This document shows, piece by piece, positions 23,331 to 32,987 of a stretch of 64,000 bases of DNA (its first letter is position 1; each line of letters opens with the position of its first letter). This DNA is from Microbacterium sp. BLY (GTDB lineage Bacteria; Actinomycetota; Actinomycetes; Actinomycetales; Microbacteriaceae): NCBI RefSeq assembly GCF_017939615.1, contig NZ_JAGKSR010000001.1:992001-1056000 (forward strand), given 5' to 3'. The notes under the pieces were generated by a model. That model ran no database searches. It worked only from the letters and a program-made list of their open reading frames with translations, and was not told where the DNA came from. Made by a program: the position numbers and the translations under genes.

Positions 23331-26300
23331 ATGGGATTCCGTGTTGCCCGCAGGGACCACACACCCGATGCGCTTCCGCCGGAGCGGCGCAGCCGCTGGC
23401 GGGGCCGGACGAGGAAGCTGATCGGCGGTGCCGTCAGCACGGCCCTCGTCGCCTCGTCGATGATCGTCATCGGCGGCACGCTGACCGCGGCCCCGGCCGC
23501 CGCGGCGGAGCCGTTCCTCTGCACGCCCGGCGCGGTGTACGTGCAGAGCGCCACCGAGGTGCGCGAGTTCGCCGTCAACGAACAGGGCGGAGGCCCCGGC
23601 AACGGCGGCACCCTCAGCTCCATCAACCTCGGCGCCGACCACTCCAACAACGCGCTCGGCCTCTCGTCGAACGGCCGCTACGCCTACACGGTCACCAACG
23701 CCGCCGGCACGAAGGCGCTCGCCAAGCACGACCGCGTCACCGACACCACCACGCGCACGAGCTTCAACCTGAACTCGTCGGTGCTGCGCGGTGCGGTCCA
23801 CCCCGTCACCGGCGTCTACTACTTCGCCAGCGGCACGGTCAACGGCGCCATCAACCTGTACGCGTGGAACGAGAACGTCACCCCGCAGACCTACGTCCAG
23901 GTCGGCACCATGCGCCCCACCTCCGGCAGCAGTGCCTTCGGCGCCAACGGCGACATGGCCTTCAGCGCCTCGGGTCAGCTCGTGCTCGTCGCCGACAACT
24001 TCATCTACTCGTCCGATCTGCCGACCACCCTCGAGCCCAGCACGGCGACGATCGACGCCAAGCAGGTGCACGACATGGGCGCCGGCATCCAGGGCAACGG
24101 CATCGCGTTCGGAAACCTGGGCCACATCTTCGTCTCGGTCTCCGGTGGCGGCAACCGCATCATCGAGGTGGATCTGCCCCGCGGCCAGACCGTCAACACG
24201 ACGATGCTCGGGAACTTCTCGCCGACCGACATGGCGAGCTGCACCTTCCCGAACACCCTCACGCTGAAGAAGGACCTCCCCGAGGGGCGTCACGCCGCGA
24301 CCGACCAGTTCGGGCTCCGCGTGCAGTCGCCGACCGGCTACCAGGTCCCCCGGACCGACGCCGTCACCCGCGGTGACCGTCCCGGTCTGCAGCCCGACTA
24401 CGCCGGACCGGTCTTCACCAACCAGGGCGACACCTTCGTCCTCTCCGAGTCGGCGGCCGGCACGACCGACCGCACGAAGTACGACGAGTCGCTCGTCTGC
24501 CTCCAGGTGAACGCCGACGGCTCGACAACCCCGGTGAGCGTGACCGCCGCCGGTCAGGTCACCCAGCCGGCGGGGCCGCTCGGCACCGACGTCACGTGCA
24601 CGTTCACGAACGTCCGCCTCGCGCCCGACCTCGCTCTCCGCAAGACGTCCGACCCCGCCGCCAGCACCGCCGTGCACGCGGGTCAGCGCCTCACGTACAC
24701 GGTCGAGGCCGAGAACACCGGCAACACGCGTCTCGACCCGGTCACCGTGACCGACGACCTGTCCGGCGTGCTCGCCCACGCCGAGTACCAGGGTGACGTG
24801 GCGACGGCCATCGACGGCGACCCGGTGTCCTCCGGCGCCGCGACCGTCACCGGCGACGACCTCGCCTGGACCGGTGCGCTGGAGCCCGGCCAGGTGCTCA
24901 CGATCACGTATTCCGTCGTCGTCGACGAGGGCGTGGAGGGCGAGAGCATCGCCAACCGGGTCACCGCGTCGGGCACCCCGCCCGGAGGCCTGCCCCCGAC
25001 GGTTCCCCCGGCCGTGACCACCGAGAACCCCGTCGCCGGCTTCGAGGTCACGAAGACCTCCGCGCCCGCCGCCGGCACCGTGGTGGAGCCCGGTCAGACC
25101 ATCGAGTACACCGTCACCGGCACCAACACCGGAGCGACGATCCTGAACCCGGCCTCGATCGCGGACGACCTCTCGGGCGTGCTCGCGAACGCCTCCTTCA
25201 ACGACGACCTCGTCACCGCCATCGACGGCACCCCGGTCACCACCGGCGGCGCCACCCTCAGCGGCGACGACCTCACCTGGACCGGGAGCCTCCAGCCCGG
25301 GCAGAGCGTCACGATCACCTACTCGGTGACCGTGGGCGCCGAGACTTCGGGTGAGATCCTGCGCAACAGCGTGACCGGATCGGGGACGCCGACCACCCCG
25401 AACCCCAACGACCCGGACGGGCCCCCGGTCCCGGGTGACCCCATCGTCCCGCCGACCGTCTCCACCGAGCACCCCGTCATCGGCTCCGGCTTCACCATCT
25501 CGAAGTCCGCCGACCCCGCCTCGGGCACGGCCGTGTCCGCCGGCGACACGATCACCTACACGATCACCGGCACCAACACGGGTGACACCGACCTCTCGCC
25601 GGTGGAGATCACCGACGACCTGTCCGGCGTGCTCGGTTCCGCCTCCTTCAACGACGACGTCACGTCCGACCGCGGCTCCGCCCGCGTCTCGGGCACCACG
25701 CTCACGTGGACCGGCGACCTCCCGCGCGGCTCCTCGGTCACCATCAGCTACACGGTGACCGTGGACGCCGGTGTCGAGAAGGCGCTGCTGCACAACGTCG
25801 TCACCGGGTCCGCCACGCCGCAGATCCCGGCCGACCCCGCCGACCCGACCGGCCCGACGACGCCGGGGACGCCCATCGTCCCGCCGTCCGCGGAGACCGA
25901 GCACCCGGTCGTCGACACCGGCTTCGAGGTGTCGAAGTCGGCCGACCCGGCATCCGGCACCGCCGTCCGTGCGGGCGACACCCTGACCTACACGGTCTCG
26001 GGCGTCAACACCGGCAACACGGTCCTCGACCCCGCGACCATCGTCGACGACCTCTCGGCCGTCCTCGCGAACGCGGAGTACGGCGACGACGTGCAGGCCT
26101 CGACCGGCTCCGTCGTCCTGTCCGGCACGACGCTCACCTGGACCGGCACGCTGGCGCCGGGCGAGCGCGTGGACATCACCTACACCGTGACGGTGGACGA
26201 GGACGCGACCGGCGTGCTGCTCCGCAACACGGTGACCGGTGAGGGCACGCCCCTGATCCCGGCCGACCCGACCGACCCGGAGAGCCCGACCACCCCGGGC

Positions 26301-28529
26301 ACCCCCGTCGAGACGCCGCCCGCCGACACGGAGCACCCCGTGGCCACCCCCGGGTTCACCGTCACCAAGACGGCCGACCCGGCGTCGGGCACGCGCGTCG
26401 ATCCCGGCAGCGTGATCACCTACACCGTGACCGGACGCAACACGGGTGACACCGTGCTCGACCCGGTGACGATCGGCGACGACCTGCGGGCCGCGCTGGC
26501 CCATGCGTCCTACAACGACGACGTGTCCGCGACCCGGGGCGACGTCCGCGTGGCCGACGGCGCCCTCTCGTGGAGCGGCGTGCTGCAGCCCGGCCAGGAC
26601 GTGGTGATCACCTACTCGGTGACCGTCGACGCCACCGCCGGCGGCGAGACCATCGCGAACACGGCGACCGGAGAGGCGACCCCGCTGATCCCCGCCGACC
26701 CGAGCGACCCCGAGAGCCCGACGACGCCCGGCACGCCGATCACGCCGCCGCCGTCGAGCACGGAGCACCCCGTGAACGAGCCCGGCTTCACGTTCGCGAA
26801 GACCGTCGACCCCGCCGCCGGTACCGCGGTGGACGCCGGTGACGTGCTCACCTACACGCTGACCGCGGTCAACACGGGCCAGACGGTCCTCGACCCGGTC
26901 GTGATCACGGACGACCTGTCCGGTGTGCTGCCGTACGCGACCTTCAACGCGGACGCCGTGGCGACCGTCGCCGGGGCCTCTGCCGGCGCCGCGACCCTCG
27001 ATGGCACGGAGCTGTCGTGGACCGGGGCGCTCGCGGTCGGTCAGACCGTCACCGTCACGTACTCCGTGACGGTGAGCGCGGACGGCGTGGGCACGGTGAT
27101 CGAGAACGCGGCGACCGCCACGGCGACACCACCCGGCGGGTCGACGATCACGCCGCCTCCCGGCACCACCATCAACCCCGTCAACGAGCCCGGATTCTCG
27201 GTCTCGAAGAGCGTCGACCCGGCGGCGGGCACGGCGGTCGACCCGGGCAGCGTCCTCACCTACACGGTGACCGGTGTCAACACGGGTGAGACGGCTCTCG
27301 ACCCGGTCGTGATCGCCGACGACCTGTCCGGCGTCCTCGCGCACGCCGAGTACAACGACGACGCGATCGCGACGATCGGCGGTGCGGCGGCGTCCGCGCC
27401 GACGGTCGCCGAGGGACGGCTGTCCTGGACCGGTGCGCTGCAGGTCGGCGAGACCGTGACGATCACGTACTCCGTGACCGTGCGGGCGGACGCGGGCGGC
27501 ACCGTCCTCGAGAACTCGGCCTCCGGCTCGGCGACCCCGCCGGGTGGGGTGCCGCCGATCGAGACGCCGCCGACGACGACCGAGAACCCCGTCAACAAGC
27601 CCGGCTTCGAGCTGCGCAAGTCGGCCGACCCGGCCACCGGCACCCGTGTCGACCCGGGCAGCGTCATCACCTACACGGTGACGGGTGTGAACACCGGCGA
27701 GACGGCTCTGGCTCCGGTCAGCATTCGCGACGACCTCTCGGGTGTGCTCGCCCACGCCACGTACAACGGCGATGCGACGGCGACCGTGCCCGACGGCTCG
27801 GCCCCGGCGCCCGTGGTCGACGGCGACGAGCTCACCTGGAAGGGTGACCTCGCGGTCGGTCAGCGCGTCACGATCACCTATTCGGTGACCGTCGACGGCG
27901 ATGCCGGCGGAGCGACGATCGCGAACTCCGTGCAGGGCACCGCGACGCCTCCGGGCGGCGCCGAGCTCACGCCGCCGCCGGTAACGACGGAGAACCCCGT
28001 CGGCACCCCGGGCTTCACGTTCGTGAAGACGTCGGACCCGGGTTCGGGCACCGCGGTCGCCACGGGCAGTGTCGTGACGTATACGCTCACCGGTACCAAC
28101 ACCGGGGAGACCGGACTGGACGAGGTCGTCGTCTCCGACGACCTGACCGGAGTGCTGCGGCATGCGGAGATGCGCGGCACGGCGACCGCCACGGTGGGTG
28201 ACCGTGCGGTGGCTGCGCCGACGATCGACGGCATGTCGCTGCGCTGGACCGGTAGCCTCGCCGAGGGCGAGAGCGTCGTGATCACGTACGCCGTGACCGT
28301 GCACGCCGATGCGGCGGGCACGACGCTGCGGAACGTGGCCACCGCGACCGCGACGCCTCCCGGTGGGGAGACGATCACGCCGCCGACGAGCGTGACCGAG
28401 AACGGTGTCCTGACGCCGCTCGCCCTCACCGGCGGACAGCTGGCGCCGTGGGTGCTGGGTCTCGCGATCGCGCTGCTGATCGGTGGTGCCGTGCTCCTGA
28501 TGGTGCGCCGACGCCGTCTGCAGGACTAG
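23331..28529 (+). CDS. Giant cell-wall-anchored protein with nine DUF11-type repeats
   Basis: A 1732-aa exported protein. The ATG of MGFRVARR has GGGGAGAG upstream. The signal region RKLIGGAVSTALVASSMIVI ends near APAAAAE. Residues about 45-330 form a repetitive domain that may be propeller-like (ALGLSSNGRYAYTVTN, GDMAFSASGQLVLVAD). Nine units of roughly 130-145 residues follow, each beginning like FxVxKSADPASGTAV and containing YTVTGxNTGxTxLDPVxIxDDLSGVL, the DUF11 or isopeptide-prone adhesin type. The C-terminus LALTGG, a membrane helix and RRRR form an LAxTG-type sorting signal. Probably a surface stalk or adhesin. No sortase gene lies in the window. Confidence 0.92.
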   Translation: MGFRVARRDHTPDALPPERRSRWRGRTRKLIGGAVSTALVASSMIVIGGTLTAAPAAAAEPFLCTPGAVYVQSATEVREFAVNEQGGGPGNGGTLSSINLGADHSNNALGLSSNGRYAYTVTNAAGTKALAKHDRVTDTTTRTSFNLNSSVLRGAVHPVTGVYYFASGTVNGAINLYAWNENVTPQTYVQVGTMRPTSGSSAFGANGDMAFSASGQLVLVADNFIYSSDLPTTLEPSTATIDAKQVHDMGAGIQGNGIAFGNLGHIFVSVSGGGNRIIEVDLPRGQTVNTTMLGNFSPTDMASCTFPNTLTLKKDLPEGRHAATDQFGLRVQSPTGYQVPRTDAVTRGDRPGLQPDYAGPVFTNQGDTFVLSESAAGTTDRTKYDESLVCLQVNADGSTTPVSVTAAGQVTQPAGPLGTDVTCTFTNVRLAPDLALRKTSDPAASTAVHAGQRLTYTVEAENTGNTRLDPVTVTDDLSGVLAHAEYQGDVATAIDGDPVSSGAATVTGDDLAWTGALEPGQVLTITYSVVVDEGVEGESIANRVTASGTPPGGLPPTVPPAVTTENPVAGFEVTKTSAPAAGTVVEPGQTIEYTVTGTNTGATILNPASIADDLSGVLANASFNDDLVTAIDGTPVTTGGATLSGDDLTWTGSLQPGQSVTITYSVTVGAETSGEILRNSVTGSGTPTTPNPNDPDGPPVPGDPIVPPTVSTEHPVIGSGFTISKSADPASGTAVSAGDTITYTITGTNTGDTDLSPVEITDDLSGVLGSASFNDDVTSDRGSARVSGTTLTWTGDLPRGSSVTISYTVTVDAGVEKALLHNVVTGSATPQIPADPADPTGPTTPGTPIVPPSAETEHPVVDTGFEVSKSADPASGTAVRAGDTLTYTVSGVNTGNTVLDPATIVDDLSAVLANAEYGDDVQASTGSVVLSGTTLTWTGTLAPGERVDITYTVTVDEDATGVLLRNTVTGEGTPLIPADPTDPESPTTPGTPVETPPADTEHPVATPGFTVTKTADPASGTRVDPGSVITYTVTGRNTGDTVLDPVTIGDDLRAALAHASYNDDVSATRGDVRVADGALSWSGVLQPGQDVVITYSVTVDATAGGETIANTATGEATPLIPADPSDPESPTTPGTPITPPPSSTEHPVNEPGFTFAKTVDPAAGTAVDAGDVLTYTLTAVNTGQTVLDPVVITDDLSGVLPYATFNADAVATVAGASAGAATLDGTELSWTGALAVGQTVTVTYSVTVSADGVGTVIENAATATATPPGGSTITPPPGTTINPVNEPGFSVSKSVDPAAGTAVDPGSVLTYTVTGVNTGETALDPVVIADDLSGVLAHAEYNDDAIATIGGAAASAPTVAEGRLSWTGALQVGETVTITYSVTVRADAGGTVLENSASGSATPPGGVPPIETPPTTTENPVNKPGFELRKSADPATGTRVDPGSVITYTVTGVNTGETALAPVSIRDDLSGVLAHATYNGDATATVPDGSAPAPVVDGDELTWKGDLAVGQRVTITYSVTVDGDAGGATIANSVQGTATPPGGAELTPPPVTTENPVGTPGFTFVKTSDPGSGTAVATGSVVTYTLTGTNTGETGLDEVVVSDDLTGVLRHAEMRGTATATVGDRAVAAPTIDGMSLRWTGSLAEGESVVITYAVTVHADAAGTTLRNVATATATPPGGETITPPTSVTENGVLTPLALTGGQLAPWVLGLAIALLIGGAVLLMVRRRRLQD

Positions 28530-28539
28530 CCGATCCGGC

Positions 28540-28579
28540 GAGAGGCCCCGCCCGTCACCTCTGACGGGCGGGGCCTCTC
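28540..28579. terminator. Bidirectional terminator, 18-bp perfect stem
   Basis: Left arm GAGAGGCCCCGCCCGTCA (28540-28557), loop CCTC, and a perfectly complementary right arm (28562-28579). It lies between the giant surface-protein gene and the convergent LuxR-type gene and can end both transcripts. Confidence 0.92.
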
Positions 28580-28585
28580 TGCGTC

Positions 28586-31123
28586 CTATTCGGGGAGGAG
28601 CCCGTGCCGGGCGGCCTGCTCCAGGGCTTCCGTGCGGTTGGCGGCGTCGAGCTTGCGGTAGATGCTGCGCAGCTGGGTCTTCAGCGTGTTGAGCGACACC
28701 CGGAGGTCCGCCGCGATCTCGGGCAGGGGTGCCCCGGTCGTGAGTGCGTGGAGGACCACCTGCTCCCGGGACGACAGCCGTGGCCGGGTCGCGAGCGACG
28801 GCAGAGCGGCGCGGGTGGGCAGCGGCGCGCCCCCGACGGGCGCGAGGTCGGCGCGCACCGCGGCGAAGTCCTCGGCGCTGAGCAGCGCGAGCGGCGTGCG
28901 CAGCTCGCGATCGGCGAGCTGCGCGCTCAGTGCGTCCGTCGCCCGTTGCGCGGCCGCGGGCGTCACGCGGTGCAGCGCAGCGCTCTGCACCGCAGCGGCC
29001 TCCGCCCGCTCGCGGGACGTCGACGGCTCCAGCCGCGTCTGGGTGAGCAGGCGGACCGCGTCCGGGGCGCGTCCGTCGAGGAGCGCGAGGCGCGCCCGTT
29101 CCAGGATCGTGCTGAAGCGGTCGGAGGGCGCGTCGCGCTGCTTCGTGCTGCGCGCGGTGCTCACGTCGCCGAGGGCCAGGTGGAGCAGGGCTCGCGGGCG
29201 GAACAGCGCCTGTCGGGCGTGCGTGGTGCCGGCTTCGCGGCCCCGCATGCGCGCGAACGACTCGAGCCGCTCCAGGCCGCCCGCGGCATCGCCGTCGTGC
29301 AGGGCGATCCACGCCTCGACCGTCGCCATCGTCGTCCAGTGCTCGCTGGTCGCCCGGTGCGGGAGGAAGGCGCGCACGTGCTGCTTGGCGGCGGCGAGGT
29401 CGCCGTCCTCGACCGCGAGCATCGCCTCCGCGACCCGGTAGAAGGTGCCGCGGTAGCCGTCGAGCAGGGCGGGGTCCCACGAACCGGAGCGGATCAGTTC
29501 CACGTGGTGGCGGGCTTCCGGGATGTCGCCGTTCAGGGCGTGGATGCCGCTGAGGAGGCTGATGGCATGGAACGCGTTGCCGGTGCCCTGCGACGCGGCG
29601 AGGGCGGCGGCTTCGTCGAAGAGGCGCAGGGCCTGATCGCGTCGGCCGCCGTAGTAGAGGGAGATCCCGAGGTGCGCGCACAGCAGCGGCATCTCGGTGG
29701 CGTACTGCTGCCACTGGGCTTCCGGGGTCTCGGTGAACAGGGCCAGGGCCCGGGCGGCGACCTGCCCGGCACGGTCCGGCATGCCGATCACGCGCAGAGC
29801 GGCGCTCTCCGCGGTCCAGATGAAGATGCGCTCGGTGGGGGAGAGCGTGCTGCGGCGCGCGTTCGCGGCGGACACCGCCATCCGCAGCAGCTGGAGGCCC
29901 CGGATGCGACGGAGGCGGTTGGCGTTGAGGCAGATTCCGAGGAGCATCGCGACGAGCGGCTCCTGCTTGAGGCGCGCCAGGGGCAGGTCGCCGAGGAGCG
30001 CGACCACGGCACGCCCGTCGTGGTCGAGGAGGTGGCTCCAGCCGGACATGATGACGTGGGCGGCGAGGGGGAGGTCATCCTCTTCCATCGCCAGGCGCAG
30101 GCCTTCGAACGGGGCGTCGCGGCGGAGTGCGCCCTCGATCGCGAGGCGACGGAGCATCCGGATCTCGGCGGGGTACCGCCGCGCGAGCTCCTTCCGCAGC
30201 AGGGCGCGGGCGGAGGGTGCGATCGTGAAGATCCGTTCGCCGCCGTCGGCCGACCACCGTCCGAACCCGAAGGTCTCGGCTTCGTCGAGGGCGGCGGCGA
30301 TGTGCGGGTCGCTGCTCAGTGCCTGTGCCAGCGGCAGGTCGACGCTGTCGGCGATGCTGATCCGGACGAGAGCTTCGAGGACCCCCTCGCCGAAGTCGCT
30401 CCTCTCGATGCGGCCGCGGAAGTAGGCCTCGACCGCGGTGACCGCGTCCTCCAGGATCGGGCTGCCCGCGGGATGGTCTCCGCGGAGGGCGATGGCCCGC
30501 ACGACAGCGGCGAAGCCCCCGGTGGCCTCGCGGACCGCGATCGCGGTCTCCTCGTCGACGTCGAGGGCGCGGCGGATCTCGGTGGTGTCGAACGCGAGAT
30601 CGGCGGGGGAGATCACGGTGGTGTCGATCACGAGGTCGAGTCCGTCGCTGTCGAACGGGCTGGGCCGGTTCGTCGCGACGACGAGACGGACCTCCGGGGG
30701 TGTCACGATCGTGCGGCACAGGGCGAACACGGCGTCCCGTTCCAGTCCGGCGGCGTCGTCGAGCACGATGACGAGCGGCTCCCGGCTCTCGCAGAGGCGC
30801 GCGGCGACGGCGGCCCACGCCTCGTCCGCGGAGGGGCCGGCCTCGGAGGGCGCGGTCTCGTCGGCGGAGGCGAGCGCGCGCAGCAGGGCGGTGGCCAGGC
30901 CGGTGCGCGTCGTCATCGCGGAGCTCACGGTCAGCCACACGACGCGGGCGGAACAGGTGAACGCCCAGCCGACCAGGGCGGTGGTCTTGCCCGAGCCGGA
31001 GGCGCCGCGGATCAGGGTCAGCGGAGCGCCCTCGTCCAGCAGTGCATTCAGCCGCGGTCGTCCGATGACGTGCGCGGACACCCGCGGCAACCTCTTGTCC
31101 CCATGCGCGCCGGAAGTCGGCAT
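28586..31123 (-). CDS. MalT/LAL-type LuxR-family transcriptional activator
   Basis: An 845-aa STAND-type regulator. The P-loop is LIRGASGSGKTTALVGW near residue 45, with a Walker B-like VIVLDDAAG. A long helical repeat region follows (for example LLCAHLGISLYYGGRRDQAL, FYRVAEAMLAVEDGDLAAAK). The C-terminal LuxR helix-turn-helix is LSSREQVVLHALTTG, PEIAADLRVSLNTLKTQLRS. I start at the ATG with GGGGAGGGACG upstream; two earlier ATGs are possible. Its position facing the giant surface-protein gene hints at a link, but there is no direct evidence. Confidence 0.88.
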   Translation of the reverse strand: MPTSGAHGDKRLPRVSAHVIGRPRLNALLDEGAPLTLIRGASGSGKTTALVGWAFTCSARVVWLTVSSAMTTRTGLATALLRALASADETAPSEAGPSADEAWAAVAARLCESREPLVIVLDDAAGLERDAVFALCRTIVTPPEVRLVVATNRPSPFDSDGLDLVIDTTVISPADLAFDTTEIRRALDVDEETAIAVREATGGFAAVVRAIALRGDHPAGSPILEDAVTAVEAYFRGRIERSDFGEGVLEALVRISIADSVDLPLAQALSSDPHIAAALDEAETFGFGRWSADGGERIFTIAPSARALLRKELARRYPAEIRMLRRLAIEGALRRDAPFEGLRLAMEEDDLPLAAHVIMSGWSHLLDHDGRAVVALLGDLPLARLKQEPLVAMLLGICLNANRLRRIRGLQLLRMAVSAANARRSTLSPTERIFIWTAESAALRVIGMPDRAGQVAARALALFTETPEAQWQQYATEMPLLCAHLGISLYYGGRRDQALRLFDEAAALAASQGTGNAFHAISLLSGIHALNGDIPEARHHVELIRSGSWDPALLDGYRGTFYRVAEAMLAVEDGDLAAAKQHVRAFLPHRATSEHWTTMATVEAWIALHDGDAAGGLERLESFARMRGREAGTTHARQALFRPRALLHLALGDVSTARSTKQRDAPSDRFSTILERARLALLDGRAPDAVRLLTQTRLEPSTSRERAEAAAVQSAALHRVTPAAAQRATDALSAQLADRELRTPLALLSAEDFAAVRADLAPVGGAPLPTRAALPSLATRPRLSSREQVVLHALTTGAPLPEIAADLRVSLNTLKTQLRSIYRKLDAANRTEALEQAARHGLLPE

Positions 31124-31228
31124 CGTCCCTCCCCAGGTCCGCATCCCCTCTCCCATACGATATTCCGAAATGCCTGAACCCGGGGACGGTGACGTCGTCC
31201 GTGTCGGCGCGGATCTATGCTCGGACGA

Positions 31229-31780
31229 GTGAGTGGTCCCTCATCGCCTGCAGCCCGTCGCGTGCCGACGAGCGCGCTGCTGATCGGCGCCGCGCTAGGG
31301 GCCGTGCAGGCCCTCGTCTTCCTGGCCGTCGTGCCCGCGACGAGCGTGCTGGCAGCCGTCTCGCCTCCGGTGTACGCGCTCGTCGCCGCCGTGCACACGG
31401 CGCTGCCCTTCCTCGCACGGGTCGTCACCCGCGTCCCCGGCACGGCAGCGCTCGCCGCATTCGTGACCGGGGTGCTGACCGTCGCGGTGTCGCCGATCGG
31501 GCTGCTCGGTGTGGTGCCGCTCGTCCTCGGCGGCGTCGTGCTGGATCTCGCGCTGCCCCTCCGGCGCGACGCCCCCGTCTCGGCGGCCCGGATCCTCGCG
31601 GCCGGAGCGGTGACCGGCGTGGTGCTGTTCTTCGTCGCGCTGCCGGTCTTCTCCCCGGAGCACCTGACCCCGCCGATCCTCCTCGCCACCCTGCTGGGAC
31701 GCGTGGCGGGCGAGCTCGGCATCGCGGGGATCGTGGTCGCCGTGCGGCGTCTGCTGCGCCGGGCCGGCGTCGCGCGCTGA
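31229..31780 (+). CDS. Membrane protein resembling an ECF transporter S component
   Basis: A 183-aa protein with about five membrane segments (ALLIGAALGAVQALVFLAVV, VSPPVYALVAAVHTALPFLA, LAAFVTGVLTVAVSPIGLLG, ILAAGAVTGVVLFFVALPVF, LLATLLGRVAGELGIAGIVV). Length and topology fit an energy-coupling-factor S component, the substrate-binding membrane subunit of vitamin or cation importers. No ECF ATPase or T subunit is nearby, so it would share a distant module. The GTG lies seven bases after TATGCT (31216-31221), leaderless; the ATG at 31217 lies inside that box. Ligand unknown. Confidence 0.65.
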   Translation: MSGPSSPAARRVPTSALLIGAALGAVQALVFLAVVPATSVLAAVSPPVYALVAAVHTALPFLARVVTRVPGTAALAAFVTGVLTVAVSPIGLLGVVPLVLGGVVLDLALPLRRDAPVSAARILAAGAVTGVVLFFVALPVFSPEHLTPPILLATLLGRVAGELGIAGIVVAVRRLLRRAGVAR

Positions 31781-31791
31781 CTCTTCCCGAA

Positions 31792-31806
31792 TACCCCCAG
31801 GGGGTA
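31792..31806. promoter_or_regulatory. CsoR-type copper operator over a leaderless promoter
   Basis: TACCCCCAGGGGGTA, a perfect palindrome around one base, matches the form of CsoR copper-repressor sites. Its last two bases are the start of TAAGGT (31805-31810), the -10 box of the DUF6153 gene whose ATG is six bases further on, so a bound repressor would block RNA polymerase directly. No csoR gene is in the window. Confidence 0.7.
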
Positions 31807-31816
31807 AGGTGGGGGC

Positions 31817-32233
31817 ATGGCCGGCCGACGCATGCTCCAGGGGGCGCTGCTCGCGGTCGTCCTCGTGGGCGGCGTCCTGCTCGGGCTCCTGGGCATGCAC
31901 GCCCTGGACACGCACGGCACCGGCGGGCACGCGACGGGCGGTCACGGAGTGTCGACATCCGTCTCTGTGCCCGCGCCCTCCCCGGTCGCCCATCCGGCCG
32001 TCGCCCATCCGCAGGCGGGCGCCGACGCGGCCTCCGTCGCCCCCGCCGACCCGACGGACGGGGGAGGGGCCGCCTGCGTCCTCGCGCTGCTCGGCGGCCT
32101 GCTCCTCCTCCTGCGGCACCCCGGCTCCGTCGTCTTCGACCCGGTGGGCCGCCGGCGCCGCTCGCCCCGCGCCGCCGCGACGGCGCCTCCCCGTCCTCCC
32201 TCCCTCCACGTCCTCTGCATCAGTCGCACCTGA
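31817..32233 (+). CDS. DUF6153-family small membrane protein
   Basis: A 138-aa protein with an N-terminal helix (LQGALLAVVLVGGVLLGLLG), a His-rich segment (MHALDTHGTGGHATGGHG, then AHPAVAHP), a second hydrophobic segment (AACVLALLGGLLLLLRHPG) and a basic tail. The length, His content and place before a DUF305 gene match DUF6153 proteins. The His-rich loop may bind copper on the outer face. Leaderless start behind a CsoR-type palindrome. The gene is 67 bases before DUF305 and probably co-transcribed with it. Confidence 0.75.
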   Translation: MAGRRMLQGALLAVVLVGGVLLGLLGMHALDTHGTGGHATGGHGVSTSVSVPAPSPVAHPAVAHPQAGADAASVAPADPTDGGGAACVLALLGGLLLLLRHPGSVVFDPVGRRRRSPRAAATAPPRPPSLHVLCISRT

Positions 32234-32300
32234 CAGCGTGCCCGCGCGCCCGGGCGCCGCGACCGCGGCCGCCCTCCCGACTGACAGAGAAGAGACAGAG

Positions 32301-32894
32301 ATGAAGAACCGAACCACTGCGCTGGCCGCGCTCGCGCTCGCCGGCACCCTCGCGCTCGCCGGATGCAGCGGCGCCGAACCGGCTGGCCCCGCCGACCACT
32401 CCGGCATGGACCACTCCTCCTCGGACGCTCCGCTGGCCGGAGCGAACGAGGCCGACGTCATGTTCGCGTCGATGATGATCGTGCACCACGAGCAGGCCGT
32501 CGAGATGTCGGACATCGTGCTCGCGAAGGAGGGTGTCGACCCACGGGTCGCCGATCTCGCCGAGCGGATCACCGCCGCGCAGGGCCCCGAGATCGAGCAG
32601 CTCCAGGGCTGGCTCGAGGAGTGGGGTGCGGAGCCGGGCGACTCCGGCGCGATGGACCACGGCGACGGCATGATGAGCGACGACGATCTCGCCGCGCTCG
32701 AGGCCGCGGCGGGGCCGGAGGCGTCGCGGCTGTTCCTGGAGCAGATGATCGTGCACCACGAGGGCGCGGTCGAGATGGCCGAAGCGCAGATCGCGGACGG
32801 CGAGAACGCCGACGCCGTGGCGCTCGCACAGGACATCGTCGATGCCCAGACGGCCGAGATCGCGGAGATGACGGACATCCTCGCCACGCTCTGA
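32301..32894 (+). CDS. DUF305 lipoprotein (copper-associated)
   Basis: A 197-aa protein. The signal peptide ends in LALAGC (lipobox Cys near residue 21), then a His/Met-rich stretch (DHSGMDHSSSD) and two DUF305 half-repeats, each with MMIVHHEQAVEMSD or QMIVHHEGAVEMAE. DUF305 proteins are ferritin-like helical proteins often found with copper-resistance genes; the paired His and Met residues are likely metal ligands. I start at the ATG after AGAGACAGAG; the longer open frame upstream overlaps DUF6153. Attached to the outer face of the membrane. Confidence 0.9.
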   Translation: MKNRTTALAALALAGTLALAGCSGAEPAGPADHSGMDHSSSDAPLAGANEADVMFASMMIVHHEQAVEMSDIVLAKEGVDPRVADLAERITAAQGPEIEQLQGWLEEWGAEPGDSGAMDHGDGMMSDDDLAALEAAAGPEASRLFLEQMIVHHEGAVEMAEAQIADGENADAVALAQDIVDAQTAEIAEMTDILATL

Positions 32895-32902
32895 CCGGAG
32901 AC

Positions 32903-32936
32903 CGGACCCCGCGTCGCCTCCGCGGCGCGGGGTCCG
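32903..32936. terminator. Terminator between convergent DUF305 and ThrE genes
   Basis: CGGACCCCGCG (32903-32913) pairs perfectly with CGCGGGGTCCG (32926-32936), nine bases after the DUF305 stop and just before the end of the convergent exporter gene. Confidence 0.85.
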
Positions 32937-32987
32937 TGCCTCCCTGCCGGGACGGGGTCCTGACCGTCCTCGTCGTGAGGCGGACCG

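Noticed and set aside
23331..28529. Regular DNA periodicity suggesting a CRISPR-like array
   Set aside because: Repeat units are about 400 bases, diverged, and read as protein repeats in frame.
23076..29714. A 2212-codon open frame on the minus strand opposite the giant surface protein
   Set aside because: High-GC codon bias of the repeat gene leaves the antisense frame free of stops. The product is Gly/Arg/Val-rich with no domain, and the frame runs through the LuxR-type gene and the PadR operator.
28604..31177. An 857-codon plus-strand frame opposite the MalT-type regulator
   Set aside because: Shadow of the regulator: no recognisable motif and biased composition.
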